Virus record (IMG/VR): IMGVR_UViG_3300008267_000516
Coordinates: 1 to 20,418 of that record
DNA: 20,418 bases
DNA from: a virus
Reading direction: 5' to 3' (one strand)
Shown: positions 6,369-12,364 of the stretch, piece after piece
Position numbering within the stretch: the stretch's first letter is position 1
How the letters are laid out: each line of letters opens with the position of its first letter
The notes under the pieces: model-generated
Database searches by the model: none
Told to the model about the DNA's origin: nothing
The model's input: only the letters and a program-made list of their open reading frames with translations
Position numbers and translations under genes: made by a program

Positions 6369-6481
6369 TGTCCGAAAATGTCCGAAAATGTCCGAACCGG
6401 ACAATTTCGGCGGGTCAATTATGTCCGAAAATGTCCGAGAGTCCTTTAGGACTCGGACATTCGGACATGACCTTCGGTCAT
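6368..6481. repeat. TGTCCGAA direct/inverted repeat cluster with three hairpins
   Basis: ATGTCCGA occurs in direct orientation at 6368, 6378, 6388, 6421 and 6431 (10-base period within each group), and TGTCCG occurs inverted at 6398-6403, 6454-6459 and 6462-6467. These build three structures. At 6382-6410, six-base CCGAAA/TTTCGG and TGTCCG/CGGACA arms are stacked around AAC with one A-A mismatch. At 6421-6468, a 20-pair hairpin has a TTTA loop and two 2-base bulges. At 6467-6481, ATGACC-TTC-GGTCAT is perfect. The cluster starts at the last base of the primase-helicase gene. No T-run follows, so it is not an ordinary terminator. A replication origin or iteron set, or an mRNA control element, is possible. 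Confidence 0.8.
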
Positions 6482-6496
6482 TGGGGTGGAAGGTGA
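6368..6496 (+). CDS. Possible 42-aa peptide within the repeat cluster
   Basis: ATG at 6368 overlaps the primase TGA (TGATG), and the frame runs 42 codons (MSENVRKCPNRTISAGQLCP onward) to TGA 6494-6496. That stop overlaps a GTG at 6493 in the frame of the next gene (GTGA). The overlaps at both ends imitate the coupling seen elsewhere in the genome. However, the peptide is made largely of translated DNA repeats and has no recognisable fold, so it may be only a translational relay or not a gene at all. Confidence 0.3.
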   Translation: MSENVRKCPNRTISAGQLCPKMSESPLGLGHSDMTFGHWGGR

Positions 6497-6705
6497 GATA
6501 CAAGACGGACAAGCCTAAAGGTGTTGCGTTGGCGCAACATGTTGCAGATACGCCACTAGCCAAGAGGATGCTCGAACAGATGGGCAAAGATGACTATCAG
6601 TTGATGAAGACATTTCAACAGCACTTTGGTGCAAGGTTAGTCCACTACGCTGACCAACATGGCGAGGTGGGCAAGCGACCGGGGTGGGCCAATGACGCAG
6701 GGTAA
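6388..6705 (+). CDS. Small hypothetical protein downstream of the repeat cluster
   Basis: Up to 105 aa. The first 30 or so residues are translated repeats (MSEPDNFGGS, then MSENVRE). The rest (VRYKTDKPKGVALAQHVADT, then LAKRMLEQMGKDDYQLMKTF, ending RPGWANDAG) looks like an ordinary small helical protein. Three starts are possible: ATG 6388, ATG 6421, or GTG 6493, which overlaps the stop of the 42-codon frame (GTGA) and gives a 70-aa protein free of repeats. I favour the last on coupling grounds but give the longest open form. Its end overlaps the next gene by 14 bases. Function unknown. Confidence 0.55.
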   Translation: MSEPDNFGGSIMSENVRESFRTRTFGHDLRSLGWKVRYKTDKPKGVALAQHVADTPLAKRMLEQMGKDDYQLMKTFQQHFGARLVHYADQHGEVGKRPGWANDAG

Positions 6706-6976
6706 GCTGAACCTTACCGGGCCGCTGGTCTGGGAGGAGTCCGAGAACTGGGGGAAGACGTCGGCCTGTGGGCGGTTTTCAATCCGGCACCAGACAATCA
6801 ATGGCAAGGAAGAGTTCGTGCTGTGGAGGCGCGGGGCGGACGGTAGGGTCATCCCGAAGCAGCTGGGGGTGTTTGATAACTTCGGTGCCGCGGCAGCAGA
6901 GGCTGACGAGCACAAGTACCGAGACCCTCCGAAGCGGAACGGCATATACGACTGGAGGCCGCGATGGGGCAAGTAA
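6692..6976 (+). CDS. Small hypothetical phage protein
   Basis: 94 aa starting MTQGKLNLTGPLVWEESENW. Predicted strands (CGRFSIRHQTINGKEEFVLW, then RRGADGRVIPKQLGVFDNFG) are followed by an Ala/Glu helix (AAAAEADEHK) and a tail YDWRPRWGK. The layout of strands followed by a helix resembles small phage proteins described only as hypothetical. The start at 6692 is chosen because a G-rich tract precedes it and the upstream in-frame ATG at 6659 lies deeper inside the previous gene. It overlaps both neighbours by 13-14 bases. No function can be given. Confidence 0.65.
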   Translation: MTQGKLNLTGPLVWEESENWGKTSACGRFSIRHQTINGKEEFVLWRRGADGRVIPKQLGVFDNFGAAAAEADEHKYRDPPKRNGIYDWRPRWGK

Positions 6977-7338
6977 AACGATGCCCGGTCTGCCTGATCG
7001 AGAACACGGGCGGGCGTCCGCACACCTGGCACAAGACCGCGCATAAAAAGAAGGGTTACTCTCCTGAGAAGATTGCGGAGATGGTGCGGCAGACGATTGA
7101 GCAGAACCAGGTGAAGGAAATAATCTGCGACGCCGTGGACTTGGCAAGGCAGCCGGATGGCTGGCGCTCAAAGCCGAAGAAGTCCCGCAAGGAGTATCAT
7201 CAGGTCTATTATTGGCGTCACGCTGATAAGCGTAGGATGCAACGACGAGAGAGTAAGACTTTGCGCAGGAGGGTGCGGCCATTGATCGCTGAACTGTGCA
7301 AGGCCGTTGACCTTGGCAGAATTACAGCGGGGTGGTAG
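6964..7338 (+). CDS. Basic protein with CxxC plus His putative zinc site
   Basis: 124 aa, strongly basic. The N-terminus RCPVCLIEN (C7, C10) followed by H20, H23 and H27 suggests a small zinc site. A helix follows (SPEKIAEMVRQTIEQNQVKE), then a Lys/Arg/Tyr-rich middle (KKSRKEYHQVYYWRHADKRR) and a C-terminal helix (RPLIAELCKAVDLG). The DLxRQPDGW and DLGRITAGW segments are weakly similar and may be an internal repeat. Probably a nucleic-acid-binding protein; the family is not recognised. The stop TAG is directly followed by the ATG of the next nuclease gene. Confidence 0.6.
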   Translation: MGQVKRCPVCLIENTGGRPHTWHKTAHKKKGYSPEKIAEMVRQTIEQNQVKEIICDAVDLARQPDGWRSKPKKSRKEYHQVYYWRHADKRRMQRRESKTLRRRVRPLIAELCKAVDLGRITAGW

Positions 7339-7665
7339 ATGGGAAAGCGACAAAGAGAACGCGGGGCAGAGACCGAGCGTGAGGTGTGCGAGAAGATCGC
7401 GGACGGTACGGGCTGGGTAGTCAAGCGTGAACTAGGGCAGGCCAGAGATGGTGGCTGCGACATTCGCCTGGGGCAGTTCGTGCTCGAGGTGAAGCGGCGC
7501 AAGTCGATTGCGGTCTATGACTGGATCGACCAAGCAAAGGCGGCGTGTGCTCCGCCGTATGAAGTCCCAGTCGTCGTTTGCCGCGGCGACAAGCGAGAGT
7601 TCCTCGTGATCCAGCGCCTTGACGACTGGATGAAAATGGCTAAGCACGAGTTACCGGACAGATGA
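7339..7665 (+). CDS. PD-(D/E)XK nuclease, Holliday-junction-resolvase-like
   Basis: 108 aa. The motifs of a small PD-(D/E)XK endonuclease are clear: an N-terminal RGAETEREVCEKI helix with E11 and E15, GGCDIRLGQ with D41, FVLEVKRRK with E50 and K52, then a YDWIDQAKAAC helix with Q65. Size and order match archaeal Hjc-like and phage VRR-type resolvases, which cut branched DNA as dimers. In this position, between replication genes and terminase, it could resolve replication or recombination intermediates before packaging. The last four bases (ATGA) overlap the zinc-ribbon gene. Nuclease family is confident; branched-DNA specificity is inference. Confidence 0.8.
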   Translation: MGKRQRERGAETEREVCEKIADGTGWVVKRELGQARDGGCDIRLGQFVLEVKRRKSIAVYDWIDQAKAACAPPYEVPVVVCRGDKREFLVIQRLDDWMKMAKHELPDR

Positions 7666-7961
7666 AATGCCCAAAATGCTCGAAACCGAGCGAGGTCGTG
7701 AAGGTATACCAGTTCCCGACCGAGGCGCGACGCCGGAGAGAGTGTACGAGCTGCGGTCTCAGATTCAGCACGAGCGAGCGCGTCTGGAGGCGAGTCTATG
7801 CCGAAGAAGTCAAGGGCAAGACTCAGGTGCGACTCTCGAGGAAGGTGGATCACTCGGAGAGGCAGAAAAAGACGTATAGCAACTTCGACGTCGTGGCATT
7901 GGAAGGCTACGACCTGGACTACGAAGACGTATCAACCTATGTGCATGCGAGCGACGACTGA
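7662..7961 (+). CDS. NrdR-like zinc-ribbon protein without ATP cone
   Basis: 99 aa. The first 40 residues form a zinc ribbon: MKCPKC (C3, C6), then a basic turn EARRRRECTSCGLRFSTSE (C28, C31). This is close to the N-terminus of the ribonucleotide-reductase repressor NrdR, which starts MKCPxC and has RRRxC..C..RFTTxE. The NrdR ATP-cone domain that should follow is absent; instead there is a polar tail (VYAEEVKGKTQVRLSRKVD, then acidic YDLDYEDVSTYVH). It could be a small DNA-binding regulator or a factor working with the adjacent nuclease and terminase. Linked to both neighbours by ATGA and TGATG overlaps. Confidence 0.65.
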   Translation: MKCPKCSKPSEVVKVYQFPTEARRRRECTSCGLRFSTSERVWRRVYAEEVKGKTQVRLSRKVDHSERQKKTYSNFDVVALEGYDLDYEDVSTYVHASDD

Positions 7962-8470
7962 TGGCAGGGACACCAATTAAGCGGGCGCGACAAGAGAAGG
8001 CGTTAGCTATTCTTTCCAAGCCAGACTTCTGGGAGCAACTCTGGGAACATTTGGCAGAGGGCAACACGCTGCGATCCTTTGTGAGCGGCAGCGACGTGCC
8101 TTACGGCGTGGTGTGGCGGAAGATGCAGTCCGATCCTGTCTTGATGGAGCGGTACGAGATCGTGCGAAACGCCAGAGCGTTGGCGAACGCTGAGCGCATT
8201 GAGGCGCTGGCTGAGAAGGTCGAGACTGAGCAGATCGACCCAAACGCAGCGAAGGTTGCGATGGGCGCGAGGCAGTGGCTTGCCGAGCGAATGGATCCAA
8301 AACGCTGGGGAAATAAGATCCAGCAGGACGTGAAGATCACCGACACGACGCAACTGCACCTGCAAGCCGTGCGCAATCTAATGCGAACGGTGAGCGTCGT
8401 AGAACCCGTAAAACTTGACGTTGACACTGACGTGTCAACGGCGCCGGCCGCGCGCGATTCAATAGAGTAA
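7961..8470 (+). CDS. terS: Terminase small subunit (TerS)
   Basis: 169 aa. The N-terminus is basic (KRARQEKALAIL) and is followed by a helix-turn-helix-like region (LRSFVSGSDVPYGVVWRKMQ, then DPVLMERYEIVRNARALANA). A central helix contains the ARQWLAERMDPKRWGNK block, typical of phage small terminase proteins. TerS recognises the packaging site and regulates the large subunit. Position just before TerL, 285 bases away, supports the call. The ATG overlaps the zinc-ribbon stop (TGATG). A perfect 9-base inverted repeat lies inside the last 50 bases of the gene. Confidence 0.8.
   Translation: MAGTPIKRARQEKALAILSKPDFWEQLWEHLAEGNTLRSFVSGSDVPYGVVWRKMQSDPVLMERYEIVRNARALANAERIEALAEKVETEQIDPNAAKVAMGARQWLAERMDPKRWGNKIQQDVKITDTTQLHLQAVRNLMRTVSVVEPVKLDVDTDVSTAPAARDSIE
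8419..8440. repeat. Perfect 9-bp inverted repeat inside terS end
   Basis: CGTTGACAC and GTGTCAACG flank a TGAC centre, with no mismatch in the arms. It lies 31 bases before the terS stop. No T-run or -10 box follows, so it is not an obvious terminator or promoter. In headful phages such as P22 and SPP1 the packaging site lies in or beside terS, so this is a candidate TerS binding site, by inference. Confidence 0.65.
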
Positions 8471-8755
8471 TGTTATAACATAACACTGATTTTATGCGAA
8501 GGCACACGCAAATTATGCAGCACGCAACACAACGCAACGCGCAAGTCATTGATTATCAAGGCATTGCTGATCGTAGTGCGTATAATGCCCATTATGTTAA
8601 ATAGTCCACTGTGCGGATACTGCGAGCGTAACCCGCTGATTTTCATAGGATCTACCCCGCAACTGACCGCGCAGCGGGAAAATACCCCCCCCCCGGGTGG
8701 TGGCCCCGCCGGGGGCGGGCGCTGGCGTAACCCCACATAGGCCGACCTGAAAAAA
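8471..8755. other. Non-coding terS-terL gap with several palindromes
   Basis: No convincing gene is seen in 285 bases; a 63-codon plus-strand frame here begins at TTG and ends in low-complexity Pro/Gly. The left two thirds are AT-richer than the genome and hold palindromes: ATGTTATAACAT (8470-8481), TTGATTATCAA (8549-8559) and ATAATGCCCATTAT (8582-8595). The right third is extremely GC-rich, with ten C in a row (8685-8694) and a GCCCC/GGGGC hairpin (8703-8716). A regulatory and packaging region is likely. Confidence 0.6.
8558..8586 (+). promoter_or_regulatory. Candidate late promoter upstream of terL
   Basis: A perfect -10 box TATAAT at 8581-8586 has, 17 bases upstream, AAGGCA (8558-8563), a three-of-six match to the -35 consensus. 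The -10 is inside the palindrome ATAATG-CC-CATTAT (8582-8595), which could be an operator. It would drive terL and the structural genes. The weak -35 keeps confidence low. Confidence 0.35.
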
Positions 8756-10153
8756 ATGCAAAACCCGTACTTGGACTTCGTTAAACGCTATCACAAAGCC
8801 CCAGTGGCCTTCGTGGAAGAGGTGCTAGGCGTCACCCCAGACCCATGGCAAAAGCGCCTCCTAGAGCTTCTGGCTGCGGGAGAGCGAAAGGTGTCAGTCC
8901 GCTCAGGCCACGGCACCGGCAAATCGACCGTAGCCTCGTGGGCCATGCTCTGGTACATGCTCACCCGCGTCCCGGTTAAGGTGGTCGTGACGGCCCCCAC
9001 GGCAAGCCAGTTGTTTGACGCCCTCTTCGGCGAGTGCCGCCGCTGGGCCAAACTGCTCCCCCCCGCCGTGGGCGAGTTGCTCGAGATCAAGTCTGACCGT
9101 ATTGAATTAAAGGCCAGCCCCGAAGAGTCGTTCATCTCAGCTCGCACCAGCCGCGCCGAGCAGCCCGACGCCCTGCAAGGTATCCACGCAGAGTTTGTGC
9201 TGCTGGTGGTGGACGAGGCCCCCGGCGTATCGGAGGCGGTCTTTGAATCCGCGGGCGGTAGCATGTCCGGCCACAACGCCACGACCCTGCTGCTCGGCAA
9301 CCCCACCCGCACCCAGGGGTATTTTTACGACACCTTCCACCGCCTTTCCCACGAGTGGAAAAACCTGCACGTCAGCTGCCTTGACTCGCCCCGGGTGAGC
9401 GATGATTACGTCAAGGAGATGTCGAGCCGGTACGGTGAGGGCAGCAACGCCTACCGCGTGCGCGTGCTGGGAGAGTTCCCCGTCGCCGATGACGACACGC
9501 TGATTGGCCTGGAGCTGGCCCAGAGCGCCATTGACCGTGACGTGATACAGAACCCGGGCGCCCCGATCCTCTGGGGGCTAGACGTGGCCCGCTTTGGCAC
9601 CGACTCGTCGGCCCTTTGCAAGCGCCAGGCAAACGTCGTGCTTGAGCCTCCGAAGACGTGGAAGAATCTTGACCTTATGGCGCTGACCGGCGCGGTGCTG
9701 CACGAGTACGAGACGGTGGACTTCAAGGAGCGCCCCGTGGAGATCCTTGTAGACAGCATCGGCTTGGGCGCTGGCGTCGTTGATCGACTGCGCGAGCTGA
9801 AGCTGCCCGCCCGCGGCATCAACGTCGGCGAGTCACCCGCCTTTAAGGGGCAGTACATGAACCTGCGAGCGGAACTCTGGGCCAAGGCTAAGGCATGGCT
9901 CGAGGCCCGCGACTGCAAGTTGCCGCGTGACGAGCGGCTCGTGAATGAACTATCCTCGCCGCGTTATTCGTTTATGAGCAACGGCAAGTTGAAGCTCGAG
10001 AGTAAGGACGACATGAAGCGCCGCGGGCTGGCCTCGCCCGACGTGGCCGACGCATTCGTGCTTACGTTTGCGAGCGAGGCGGCGACAGGTGGCGGCGTGT
10101 ACGCGCCGACGTGGACAAAGGCGGTCAAGAGACAGATTCGGGGAGTGGTATGA
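8756..10153 (+). CDS. terL: Terminase large subunit (TerL)
   Basis: 465 aa, normal length. The N-terminal ATPase has Walker A SGHGTGKST at 50-58, an adenine-side WQKRLLE at 31-37, and Walker B LLVVDEAPG at 149-157 with the catalytic Glu. The coupling motif is likely LLLGNPT at 178-184. The C-terminal RNase-H-like nuclease has GLDVARFG (D276), ILVDSIGLGAG (D333) and SPDVADAF (D429, D432). It cuts concatemeric DNA and pumps it through the portal using ATP. No good Shine-Dalgarno precedes the ATG; AGG lies too far away, and an A7 tract touches the start codon. The end overlaps the methyltransferase start (ATGA). Confidence 0.97.
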   Translation: MQNPYLDFVKRYHKAPVAFVEEVLGVTPDPWQKRLLELLAAGERKVSVRSGHGTGKSTVASWAMLWYMLTRVPVKVVVTAPTASQLFDALFGECRRWAKLLPPAVGELLEIKSDRIELKASPEESFISARTSRAEQPDALQGIHAEFVLLVVDEAPGVSEAVFESAGGSMSGHNATTLLLGNPTRTQGYFYDTFHRLSHEWKNLHVSCLDSPRVSDDYVKEMSSRYGEGSNAYRVRVLGEFPVADDDTLIGLELAQSAIDRDVIQNPGAPILWGLDVARFGTDSSALCKRQANVVLEPPKTWKNLDLMALTGAVLHEYETVDFKERPVEILVDSIGLGAGVVDRLRELKLPARGINVGESPAFKGQYMNLRAELWAKAKAWLEARDCKLPRDERLVNELSSPRYSFMSNGKLKLESKDDMKRRGLASPDVADAFVLTFASEAATGGGVYAPTWTKAVKRQIRGVV

Positions 10154-10710
10154 GCATCGAACACTTAGGCGGCTACATCCCAGAGGGCGACCGCGCAACG
10201 TGGATGCCTGACATTTGGGGCTATCTTGCGCTGACGTACAACATCAAGTCGGTGATCGACATCGGCGCCGGCATGGGCCATAACATCCGCTGGTGGCACG
10301 ACCTAGGCTTTGATGCGCGTGGTGTTGAGGGTCACCCGATTGCGCTCGCAGAGAGTCCCGTTCGGGATATTTTGGTGGCGCATGACTACGAAAGGGGGCC
10401 ATATATACCCGAACGGGAATACGACCTTGCGATCTGCACGGAGTTTGTGGAGCACGTCGAGCAGAAGTGCGAGCAGAACTGGTTTGCGACGATGGCGCGG
10501 TGCAAGTATGTGCTCATGTGCCACGCGCTGCCCGGGCAGGGCGGGCACCATCACGTCAACGAGCAGCTGACCGAGTATTGGATCGACCGCTTTTACGAAA
10601 ACGGCTTCAAGTGCGACTGGATTACGTCGTGCAGATTCCGTGAGACGGATCAGCGGCAGGGGTCTAGTTGGGGCCGCCCGACGCTGCTGTTTTTTGTGAG
10701 GGACAAGTGA
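10150..10710 (+). CDS. Class I SAM-dependent methyltransferase
   Basis: 186 aa. The Rossmann-fold motif I is DIGAGMG at 37-43; an acidic residue at the end of strand 2 (GVEGHP, E60) would bind the ribose of S-adenosylmethionine. DLAICTEFVEHVE (92-104) is motif IV-like. The HHHVNEQLTEYW segment is typical of sugar or small-molecule methyltransferases of the Methyltransf_11/23 type; the DNA-methylase NPPY or DPPY motif is not seen. It begins a cassette with a glycosyltransferase and a beta-propeller sugar enzyme, so a methylated sugar or methyl-capped glycan is a fair guess. ATG 10150 overlaps the terL stop; the next start overlaps this stop (GTGA). Confidence 0.8.
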   Translation: MSIEHLGGYIPEGDRATWMPDIWGYLALTYNIKSVIDIGAGMGHNIRWWHDLGFDARGVEGHPIALAESPVRDILVAHDYERGPYIPEREYDLAICTEFVEHVEQKCEQNWFATMARCKYVLMCHALPGQGGHHHVNEQLTEYWIDRFYENGFKCDWITSCRFRETDQRQGSSWGRPTLLFFVRDK

Positions 10711-11315
10711 AGTATTACTGCATCACGCTCGCGGAGACGCCGGAGCGCACGGAACACGCTCGAGCGCAGGCTGCTAAGGCTGGCATTGAGCTGGACTTTA
10801 TCCAGGGCATCTTTGGCAAGACCATGCAGGTCAAGTCAGAGATCCCGATGCACACGGACTATTACGTCACCCGCGGAGCGACGTGCTTGGTTCTGTCGTG
10901 GCACATCGCGTGGCAGATCGCGTGGCGCGACGGGCACGAGGAGTTTGTGATCTTTGAGGATGACTTCATCCTGCCCGAAAATTTCAACGAACGCCTTGCA
11001 CAGATTCGGGAAGAGATTCCGCACTGGTGCGACCTTGTGTACCTAAACTCTTGCTGCACCACAGAGAAGCCGGCCAAGAAAGAGTCAACAAATCTGTGGG
11101 AGATCAAGTACCCGCTTTGCACGGCCGCGATATGGCACCGCCGCCGCGCAATACCGACCCTACAGCAGTACACGAAGCCCGCCAACACGCCCGTTGATAT
11201 ATTGCTCGAGTGGTACGCGCTGCCGCACCTGCGCGTGCTGACCGCAGTTCCGCCATTAGTCACCCAGGCAACGCAAGACCTTGCGGTGCCGATGCCGTCA
11301 ACAATCCACATGTGA
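10707..11315 (+). CDS. Glycosyltransferase family 25-like protein
   Basis: 202 aa from GTG. It begins with a strand and PERTEHARAQA helix (the family's 'R...A' start), then TRGATCLVLSWHIAWQIAWR, matching the GC-LSH-aW block, and HEEFVIFEDDFILP, whose EDD (84-86) is the metal/donor motif. GT25 enzymes add sugars to LPS or proteins. The C-terminal NTPVDILLEWYALPHLRV fits the acceptor half. The GTG overlaps the methyltransferase TGA; an in-frame ATG at 10668 lies inside that gene. It probably acts in the cytoplasm on nucleotide-sugar substrates; the acceptor is unknown. Confidence 0.75.
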   Translation: MKYYCITLAETPERTEHARAQAAKAGIELDFIQGIFGKTMQVKSEIPMHTDYYVTRGATCLVLSWHIAWQIAWRDGHEEFVIFEDDFILPENFNERLAQIREEIPHWCDLVYLNSCCTTEKPAKKESTNLWEIKYPLCTAAIWHRRRAIPTLQQYTKPANTPVDILLEWYALPHLRVLTAVPPLVTQATQDLAVPMPSTIHM

Positions 11316-11327
11316 GGAGATAGATGA

Positions 11328-11447
11328 ATGCTCAGCCCAAAAGACGTCGCCCTGTTTCAAAAGCGCCTCGACAAGAAAGCCCCGGCGAAGCCGGAGTCCA
11401 AGAAGCCGCCAGAGCCGAAGCCGCCCTCCCCGCCGAAGGCGGCCTAG
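11328..11447 (+). CDS. Lys/Pro-rich 39-aa microprotein hidden in another frame
   Basis: MLSPKDVALFQKRLDKKAPA starts this frame; the rest is KP-rich (PESKKPPEPKPPSPPKAA) and ends at TAG 11445-11447. It starts 8 bases after GAGGAG (11314-11319), better spacing than the 4 bases for ATG 11324 in the overlapping frame. Its codons end mostly in G or C, like the rest of the genome. The other frame in this stretch has AGA, CGA, CCT, TCA and other unusual codons. This suggests that this frame, not the 5' extension of the beta-propeller gene, is translated here. Function unknown; it could also be joined to the next gene by a frameshift, but I see no slippery site. Confidence 0.5.
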   Translation: MLSPKDVALFQKRLDKKAPAKPESKKPPEPKPPSPPKAA

Positions 11448-11479
11448 TCTTATCGCAGTACCTGCCGGAGGGCGCCTTT

Positions 11480-12325
11480 GTGCGCCTTTCCGTGCCGGAG
11501 TCTGAAAAGTTTTTGCCGTGCAACCCGTCGATTGCCAAGAGCGCGACGGGCGAGTTGGCGTGCATGATCCGCACGGTCAACTACGAGCTTGGCGATGAAG
11601 ACGGGATCTGGTTTCGTGGAGACCCGGCGCCCAATACCCGCAACTACTTGGTCACGTTGGGACAAGACTTGAGCCAGCGGTCGGTTGAGTGGGTGGACGA
11701 CCTAATGGTGCGGAACACTCGCGCCCCGGCCCGTGACGGGCTAGAGGATGCCCGGCTCTTTTGGTGGCGCGGTGGGTGGTGGTTTACCTGCACGGCGTTG
11801 CACCATGGCCCCCGCGTAAGGGGCACGATGGCGTTGTGCAAGCTGAATAAGACCACGGTCGAGGGTTTGGAGTTCCTGCACAGCCCGCACGGTCGAGAGG
11901 TAGAGAAAAACTGGATGCCTCTGGTCAATGGCGATCAGTTGTCGTTTGTGTACATGAACCACCCGTCTGAGTCGTATGAGTTCTACCCGCAAAAGCGCAG
12001 GGTATGGGTGGGCGAATATGCCCCGCTGGCCGGGTGGTCTGGCGGGTCGCAGTTGATTCCGTATGAGGGCGCCTACCTTGGCGTGGTGCACCAGCGGCGT
12101 AAGCACAAAAATCGCGTCTATTACGCCCACAAACTGGCGCAGTACAACGGCAACCTAGAGCCGTTTTCTGCCGGCCGTGAGTTTTACTTCCGCGGCGAGC
12201 AGATTGAGTTTTGCTCTGGCATCGTGAGCCACGGCAGCGGGTACGCCCTATCCTTTGGGGTTAGGGACAGAGAGGCCTGGATAGTTTCTTTATCGGCGAG
12301 CCAAGTTGCCTCACTTCTCAAGTGA
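11480..12325 (+). CDS. GH130-like five-bladed beta-propeller sugar enzyme
   Basis: 281 aa from the GTG at 11480, which has GGAGGG seven bases upstream. Repeated blade motifs of the GH130/GH43-like fold are visible, numbered from the start chosen here: LPCNPSI near residue 12, GLEDARLFWW near 87, EKNWMPL near 142, GGSQLIPYEGAYLGVVHQR near 188-206, EFCSG near 243 and SFGVRD near 258. EDAR and EKNWxP are the catalytic-cleft motifs of beta-mannoside phosphorylases and related glycosyltransferases (GT108-type). It probably trims or transfers a sugar together with the preceding GT25 and methyltransferase. The frame is open back to 11324, a possible longer start, but that part looks non-coding in this frame. 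Confidence 0.75.
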   Translation: MRLSVPESEKFLPCNPSIAKSATGELACMIRTVNYELGDEDGIWFRGDPAPNTRNYLVTLGQDLSQRSVEWVDDLMVRNTRAPARDGLEDARLFWWRGGWWFTCTALHHGPRVRGTMALCKLNKTTVEGLEFLHSPHGREVEKNWMPLVNGDQLSFVYMNHPSESYEFYPQKRRVWVGEYAPLAGWSGGSQLIPYEGAYLGVVHQRRKHKNRVYYAHKLAQYNGNLEPFSAGREFYFRGEQIEFCSGIVSHGSGYALSFGVRDREAWIVSLSASQVASLLK

Positions 12326-12345
12326 CAATAGATAGACCCCCTTTT

Positions 12346-12364
12346 CGGCACGGGTGCCGGTTTT
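12346..12364 (+). terminator. Hairpin with short T-run just before portal
   Basis: CGGCA (12346-12350), a CGGG loop and TGCCG (12355-12359) are followed by GTTTT. This resembles a weak intrinsic terminator for the sugar-enzyme cassette. The portal ATG follows immediately at 12365. The only Shine-Dalgarno-like bases (GGTG, 12353-12356) lie in the loop and stem, so it may instead control portal translation. Confidence 0.45.

Noticed and set aside
6421-6468. Rho-independent terminator after the primase gene
   Set aside because: The hairpin is strong but no T-run follows, and the motif copies continue outside it.
8549-8740. 63-codon frame in the terS-terL gap
   Set aside because: TTG start without ribosome site, Pro/Gly low-complexity end produced by the C10 and G-rich tract.
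10150-10710. DNA modification methyltransferase
   Set aside because: No NPPY or DPPY motif or target-recognition domain; sequence and neighbours point to a sugar or small-molecule enzyme.
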